A stretch of 64,000 nucleotides of DNA from JAMLIN01 sp041676645 (lineage in GTDB: Bacteria > Pseudomonadota > Gammaproteobacteria > Burkholderiales > Burkholderiaceae_E): assembly GCA_041676645.1 (NCBI GenBank), contig JBAYRO010000002.1:1-64000 (forward strand), given 5' to 3'. The stretch's first letter is position 1, and every line of letters begins with the position of its first letter. Positions 60,725-64,000 of this stretch are shown here, piece after piece. A model generated the notes under the pieces. It had not been told where the DNA came from. It made no database searches and saw only the letters and a program-made list of their open reading frames with translations. The translations under genes were made by a program, and so were the position numbers.

Positions 60725-61057
60725 ATGAACCTCTCGATCAGCGGACATCATGTCAGTGTCACCCCGGCCCTGCGTGAGTACGTCACCACCAAGCTCGAGC
60801 GGATCAAAAGGCACTTCGATCACGTGATCGATGTCAATGTGTTCCTGTCAGTCGACAAGCTGATCCAGAAAGCGGAGATCACTCTTCATGTCAGGGGCAA
60901 GGACCTCTTCGCGGAATGTTCCCATGGTGACCTGTACGCGGCGATCGACTCGCTGGTCGACAAACTGGATCGACAGGTTCTCAAGCACAAGGGCAAGCGG
61001 ACCGACCACGGCCGCGAAGCTCTGAAACATCATCCACTCATTCAGCCATCTAGCTGA
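60725..61057 (+). CDS. hpf: ribosome hibernation-promoting factor, short form
   Basis: Protein of 110 residues of the HPF/YfiA family (LSISGHHVSVTPALREYVTT, KAEITLHVRGKDLFAECSHG, DLYAAIDSLVDKLDRQVLKH). It binds the 30S A and P sites and promotes 100S dimers in stationary phase. The length is the short type without the extra dimerisation domain. AAGGAGG lies a few nt before the ATG. The position after rpoN is conserved. Confidence 0.96.
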   Translation: MNLSISGHHVSVTPALREYVTTKLERIKRHFDHVIDVNVFLSVDKLIQKAEITLHVRGKDLFAECSHGDLYAAIDSLVDKLDRQVLKHKGKRTDHGREALKHHPLIQPSS

Positions 61058-61080
61058 TCGGACTGTTTTTTCTCGAACAG

Positions 61081-61107
61081 AGGACGCCGATGGCGTCCTT
61101 TCGTTTG
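61081..61107 (+). terminator. intrinsic terminator after hpf
   Basis: AGGACGCC (61081-61088) and GGCGTCCT (61092-61099) form an 8-bp stem with a tight loop, followed by TTCGTTTG, a T-rich tail. It lies 24 nt after the hpf stop; a T6 run at about 61065 precedes it. It separates the rpoN-hpf and ptsN units. Confidence 0.75.
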
Positions 61108-61173
61108 TGGCTTTCCACTGCAAAGGGCTTTGTTGCCGAGCAACATCGCACGGTTTCCGCGGGCGGCACTGGC

Positions 61174-61179
61174 TATAAT
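61174..61179 (+). promoter_or_regulatory. -10 box of ptsN
   Basis: A consensus TATAAT lies 71 nt before the ptsN start, after the hpf terminator, giving a leader of about 65 nt. The -35 region near 61151 (CGGTTT) is weak. The rest of 61108-61250 shows nothing else recognisable. Confidence 0.6.
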
Positions 61180-61250
61180 GGGTCGATTGCCGTTTTGATC
61201 CAGCCCCGCGCGACACGGAAGCCCTTTTCCGGACAACGGGGCGAGTGCAG

Positions 61251-61721
61251 ATGAACCGAATCTCCCGGCTGCTGGCACCGAACAACGTGCTGGTCAATCT
61301 CTCGGTAACCAGCAAGAAGCGACTGTTCGAACAGGCCGGCCTCCTCTTCGAGAACAGCCACGGAATCGAGCGCGGCAAGGTTACCGATGCCCTGCTGTCG
61401 CGCGAGCGACTGGGCTCCACGGGCCTGGGCGAAGGCGTCGCGATCCCCCACGGTCGCATCAAGGGCCTCCAGGAAGCGGTCGGCGCCGTCATCCGCCTGG
61501 CCACGCCGGTACCCTTCGATGCCCCCGACGGCGAACCGGTGGGCCTGCTGGTCTTCCTGCTCGTTCCCGAGAACGCCACCGAGGAACACCTCGAGATCCT
61601 CTCGGAACTGGCCGAGCTGCTGTCCGACCAGCAGATCCGGGAATCCCTCATGAAGCAGGACGATCCGGCCCGGATACACAAGATCCTCGCCACCTGGAAG
61701 CCCTTTCGTCCCGCCGCCTGA
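61251..61721 (+). CDS. ptsN: nitrogen-regulatory PTS protein EIIA(Ntr)
   Basis: PTS EIIA type-2 protein of 156 residues. The phosphorylated His67 is in GEGVAIPHGRIKGL. SKKRLFEQAGLLFEN and VFLLVPENATEEHLEILSEL are standard. It receives phosphate through PtsP and NPr and controls potassium transport and stress responses. The ATG at 61251 is preferred; a GTG two codons earlier is possible. It precedes hprK. Confidence 0.96.
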   Translation: MNRISRLLAPNNVLVNLSVTSKKRLFEQAGLLFENSHGIERGKVTDALLSRERLGSTGLGEGVAIPHGRIKGLQEAVGAVIRLATPVPFDAPDGEPVGLLVFLLVPENATEEHLEILSELAELLSDQQIRESLMKQDDPARIHKILATWKPFRPAA

Positions 61722-61754
61722 GAACGCGGGCATGGACCGACCGGGCGGCAGACG

Positions 61755-62693
61755 ATGATCCTCAGCGTCCAGGCCCTGTTCGAAGCCAACGCGGATGCCC
61801 TCGCGCTGCGCTGGCTGCAGCCCGAGGGCGGCGAGCGCCTGGTCCACGGCGACGACGGACGCTCCCATGAGCCGGCGGACATCGTCGGCCACCTCAACCT
61901 GATCCATCCCGACCGGATCCAGGTCTTCGGCGAACCCGAAGTCCGCTATTTCCAGCATTTCGAGGAGGGGCGCCAGGCGTCCACCCTGCGCGAAGTCGTC
62001 ACGCACTCGTCGCCGGCGATCATCATCGCCGAGGGCCTGCCGGAGCCGGGCACCATCCTGGCGCTGGCGCGCGCCGCCCGGGTGCCGGTGATCGCAACGC
62101 CGATGCCGGCCGCCCGCGTCATCGACACCCTGCGCGACTGGCTGTCCCGGGCGATGGCAGCCCATACCTCCATGCACGGCGTGTTCATGGACGTCCTGGG
62201 AATGGGCGTGCTGATCGCGGGAGAATCCGGCCTCGGCAAGAGCGAACTCGCGCTCGAGCTGATCAGCAGGGGCCACGGGCTGGTAGCCGACGATGTCGTC
62301 GAGTTCACCCGCATCGGCCCCCAGGCCATCGAAGGACGATGCCCCCCGCTGCTGCGCAATCTGCTCGAGGTGCGCGGCCTGGGCCTGCTCGACATCCGCA
62401 CCATCTTCGGTGAAACCGCCGTGCGCAGGCACATGCGCCTGAAGCTGATCGTGCAGATGATCCGCCGCAGCACCATGGACAGCGACTTCCAGCGCCTGCC
62501 ACTGGAAGCCCTCACCCAGGAGGTGCTCGGCGTGCCGATGCGCAAGATGGTGATCCCCGTGGCGGCCGGGCGCAACCTCGCGGTGCTGACCGAGGCGGCG
62601 GTTCGCAGCACGGTGCTGCAGTTGCGCGGCATCGACACGACGGCCGAGTTCATCCAGCGCCAGCGCCGGCTCATCGAGTCGGGCGGGGACTGA
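61755..62693 (+). CDS. hprK: HPr kinase/phosphorylase
   Basis: Bifunctional enzyme of 312 residues that phosphorylates and dephosphorylates a serine of HPr. Walker A is GESGLGKSELALELI (about 156), followed by DDVVEF and the HPrK signature LLEVRGLGLLDIRTIFG. The N-terminal regulatory domain is HPr(Ser)-like in layout. In betaproteobacteria this gene regularly lies between ptsN and rapZ, although sugar-PTS systems may be incomplete; the HPr gene is not in this window. Confidence 0.96.
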   Translation: MILSVQALFEANADALALRWLQPEGGERLVHGDDGRSHEPADIVGHLNLIHPDRIQVFGEPEVRYFQHFEEGRQASTLREVVTHSSPAIIIAEGLPEPGTILALARAARVPVIATPMPAARVIDTLRDWLSRAMAAHTSMHGVFMDVLGMGVLIAGESGLGKSELALELISRGHGLVADDVVEFTRIGPQAIEGRCPPLLRNLLEVRGLGLLDIRTIFGETAVRRHMRLKLIVQMIRRSTMDSDFQRLPLEALTQEVLGVPMRKMVIPVAAGRNLAVLTEAAVRSTVLQLRGIDTTAEFIQRQRRLIESGGD

Positions 62694-62696
62694 GCC

Positions 62697-63584
62697 GTGA
62701 ACGACGCGAACATGCGAGTGATGCTGATCACCGGCATCTCCGGATCGGGGAAATCCATCGCGCTCAAGGTTCTCGAGGACGACGGCTTCTTCTGCATCGA
62801 CAACCTGCCGGTGCGCTTCCTGCGCGACGTCATCGCATCGCTCGAGCACGCCGGCCACAACCGGGTCGCCGTGGCGGCCGATGCACGCAACGGCGAATCG
62901 GTCGCCGAGCTGCGCGACGCCCTGCGCGATCTGTCGCGCCATGGCCACGACGTCAAGGTGCTGTTCCTCGACGCCCGTACCGACAAGCTGGTGCAGCGCT
63001 ATTCCGAAACCCGGCGCCGCCACCCGATGTCGATGCGCAGGAACGCCGACGACCAGGTCCCGACCCTGCTCGAATGCATTGAGCATGAGCGCGAGCTGAT
63101 GTCGGCGATCAAGGACGCGGGCATGTCGATCGACACCAGCGACCTGCATCCCAATACATTGCGACAATGGGTGCGGGACGTCGCCGGCACCGATCGGGCG
63201 ACCCTGACCGTGCTGTTCGAATCCTTCGGCTTCAAGCACGGCCTGCCGCTCGATGCCGACCTCGTCTTCGACGTGCGCTGCCTGCCCAACCCCTTCTACA
63301 TCCCCGAGCTCAAGCCGCTGACCGGACTCGACGAGCCGGTGATCCGCTATCTCGAGGGAATCCCGGCGGTGGGCCGGATGATCGATCATGTCGCCGAGTT
63401 CCTCGAGACCTGGCTGCCGCACTATGTGCTCGAGAGCCGCAGCTATCTCACGGTCGCGATCGGCTGCACCGGTGGCCAGCATCGCAGCGTGTACATCGTC
63501 GAGCAGCTGGCGGCGCGCTTCCGGCCGGCCGAGCATGTGCTGGTGCGCCATCGCGGCCTGTCCTCGGGCAAGCTCGCCGGCTAG
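62697..63584 (+). CDS. rapZ: RNase adapter protein RapZ
   Basis: P-loop protein of 295 residues. Walker A is GISGSGKSIALKVLEDDG and the second NTP-binding motif lies at LFLDARTDKL. The C-terminal RNA-binding domain has FGFKHGLPLDADLVFDVRCLPNP and GCTGGQHRSVYIVE. In E. coli RapZ controls glmS through small RNAs and RNase E. The start is a GTG at 62697 (GGGGA upstream), with ATG 62712 as alternative. It closes the ptsN-hprK-rapZ unit. Confidence 0.96.
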   Translation: MNDANMRVMLITGISGSGKSIALKVLEDDGFFCIDNLPVRFLRDVIASLEHAGHNRVAVAADARNGESVAELRDALRDLSRHGHDVKVLFLDARTDKLVQRYSETRRRHPMSMRRNADDQVPTLLECIEHERELMSAIKDAGMSIDTSDLHPNTLRQWVRDVAGTDRATLTVLFESFGFKHGLPLDADLVFDVRCLPNPFYIPELKPLTGLDEPVIRYLEGIPAVGRMIDHVAEFLETWLPHYVLESRSYLTVAIGCTGGQHRSVYIVEQLAARFRPAEHVLVRHRGLSSGKLAG

Positions 63585-63602
63585 GGGCCGGCGCCCACGG
63601 CG

Positions 63603-64000
63603 ATGGCCACACCGATGCGCCGCCCGTCGACGATCCCGCTCTTCCCGCTCGATACGGTCCTGTTCCCCGACGGGGTGCTGCCGCTGCGCATCTTCGAGAC
63701 CCGCTATGTCGACATGGTGCGCGACTGCATGCGCAACGACAGCGGCTTCGGCGTATGCCGCATCACCAGGGGCTCCGAAGTCGGCGAACCCGCCGACCAT
63801 GAATCGATCGGCTGCCTCGCGCGCATCCGCTCATGGGACATGGAGCAGCCCGGCGTGCTGCAGATCTGGACCCGGGGCGAAGCACGCTTCCGGATCATCG
63901 ACCGGGAGATCCGCCCCGACGGACTGATCCGCGCGGACGTCACCTGGCTGCCCGATGACCCCGACGAACCCCTGCCCGTCGAGTTCGAGGATTGCGCGCA
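63603..64000 (+). CDS. LON substrate-binding domain protein, 3' end cut by the window edge
   Basis: An open frame from the ATG at 63603 to the last base gives at least 132 residues. IPLFPLDTVLFPDGVLPLRI, FETRYVDMVRDCMRNDSGFG and a GVLQIWTRGEARFRI segment match the N-terminal substrate-binding domain of Lon, found in proteins without ATPase or protease parts (YcaC/PF02190-type). Such stand-alone proteins are about 200 residues long, so most of it is present. It starts 18 nt after rapZ and is probably in the same unit. Function unknown. Confidence 0.88.
   Translation, partial: MATPMRRPSTIPLFPLDTVLFPDGVLPLRIFETRYVDMVRDCMRNDSGFGVCRITRGSEVGEPADHESIGCLARIRSWDMEQPGVLQIWTRGEARFRIIDREIRPDGLIRADVTWLPDDPDEPLPVEFEDCA

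Noticed and set aside
61173..63800. Minus-strand open frame of 875 codons opposite ptsN, hprK and rapZ
   Set aside because: It spans three well-identified plus-strand genes plus the terminator side and has no domain of its own.

Overview
The window is GC-rich chromosomal DNA from a Gram-negative bacterium. It is most likely a betaproteobacterium, and within that probably Burkholderiales. The support is gene order: the arrangement mla - ABC exporter - bolA - murA - his operon - hinT - tatABC - degS-like protease - Nif3-like - mscL - petABC - sspAB is the conserved betaproteobacterial backbone. The downstream block kdsD-kdsC-lptCAB-rpoN-hpf-ptsN-hprK-rapZ fits the same group. The genus assignment is inference only.

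Region by region. 1-1.75 kb: the 3' part of a VWA-domain sortase substrate and its class GN sortase. 1.8-7.45 kb (minus strand): a GlpR-like repressor, a UgpBAEC-like ABC importer and a HAD phosphatase, probably for glycerol-3-phosphate or a related phosphorylated polyol. 7.45-9.3 kb: metY (O-acetylhomoserine sulfhydrylase) and a 3' remnant of a RidA gene. 9.3-13.4 kb: an orphan MASE1-CHASE-PAS histidine kinase converging on a ClC chloride/proton exchanger. 13.5-18.5 kb (minus): ubiJ, a Tim44-like protein, ubiE, a DUF971 protein, an unrecognised 535-residue protein and a HIT protein. 18.5-23.9 kb (minus): an SDR, a 1333-residue FAD/Fe-S oxidase with an N-terminal DUF3683 domain, and a YqaA-type membrane protein. 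23.9-33.3 kb (plus): ilvA, a decayed-looking sensor kinase, hemA, prfA, a relocated hisC, prmC, grxD, ubiX, a universal stress protein, a small membrane protein and a DUF3135 protein.

33.4-37.7 kb (minus): tRNA-Thr(UGU), sspB, sspA, then petCBA (cytochrome bc1) with its own terminator. 37.9-40.4 kb: mscL, a Nif3-like gene and a DegS/AlgW-type protease whose start codon overlaps that of the divergent Nif3-like gene. 40.4-48.3 kb (minus): tatCBA, hinT and hisE-I-F-A-H-B-D-G without hisC. 48.3-55.4 kb (minus): murA, bolA, an ABC exporter and the Mla phospholipid-transport set (B, C, A, D, E, F). 55.5-64 kb (plus): KDO synthesis and LPS transport (kdsD, kdsC, lptC, lptA, lptB), rpoN, hpf, ptsN, hprK, rapZ and the start of a LON-domain protein cut by the window edge.

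Most of the window is housekeeping. It covers envelope biogenesis (LPS, Mla, MurA, Tat), respiration (bc1, ubiquinone), histidine, isoleucine, methionine and heme synthesis, and translation termination (prfA with its methylase prmC). Many genes are packed with 4-nt stop/start overlaps. The least ordinary items are the Gram-negative sortase pair with a weak sorting signal, the kinase-less sensor relic between ilvA and hemA, the displaced hisC, a 21-bp palindrome that supplies the stop of the HAD gene, and several -10 boxes so close to start codons that the transcripts should be leaderless. No CRISPR array, complete insertion sequence, prophage or rRNA was seen.
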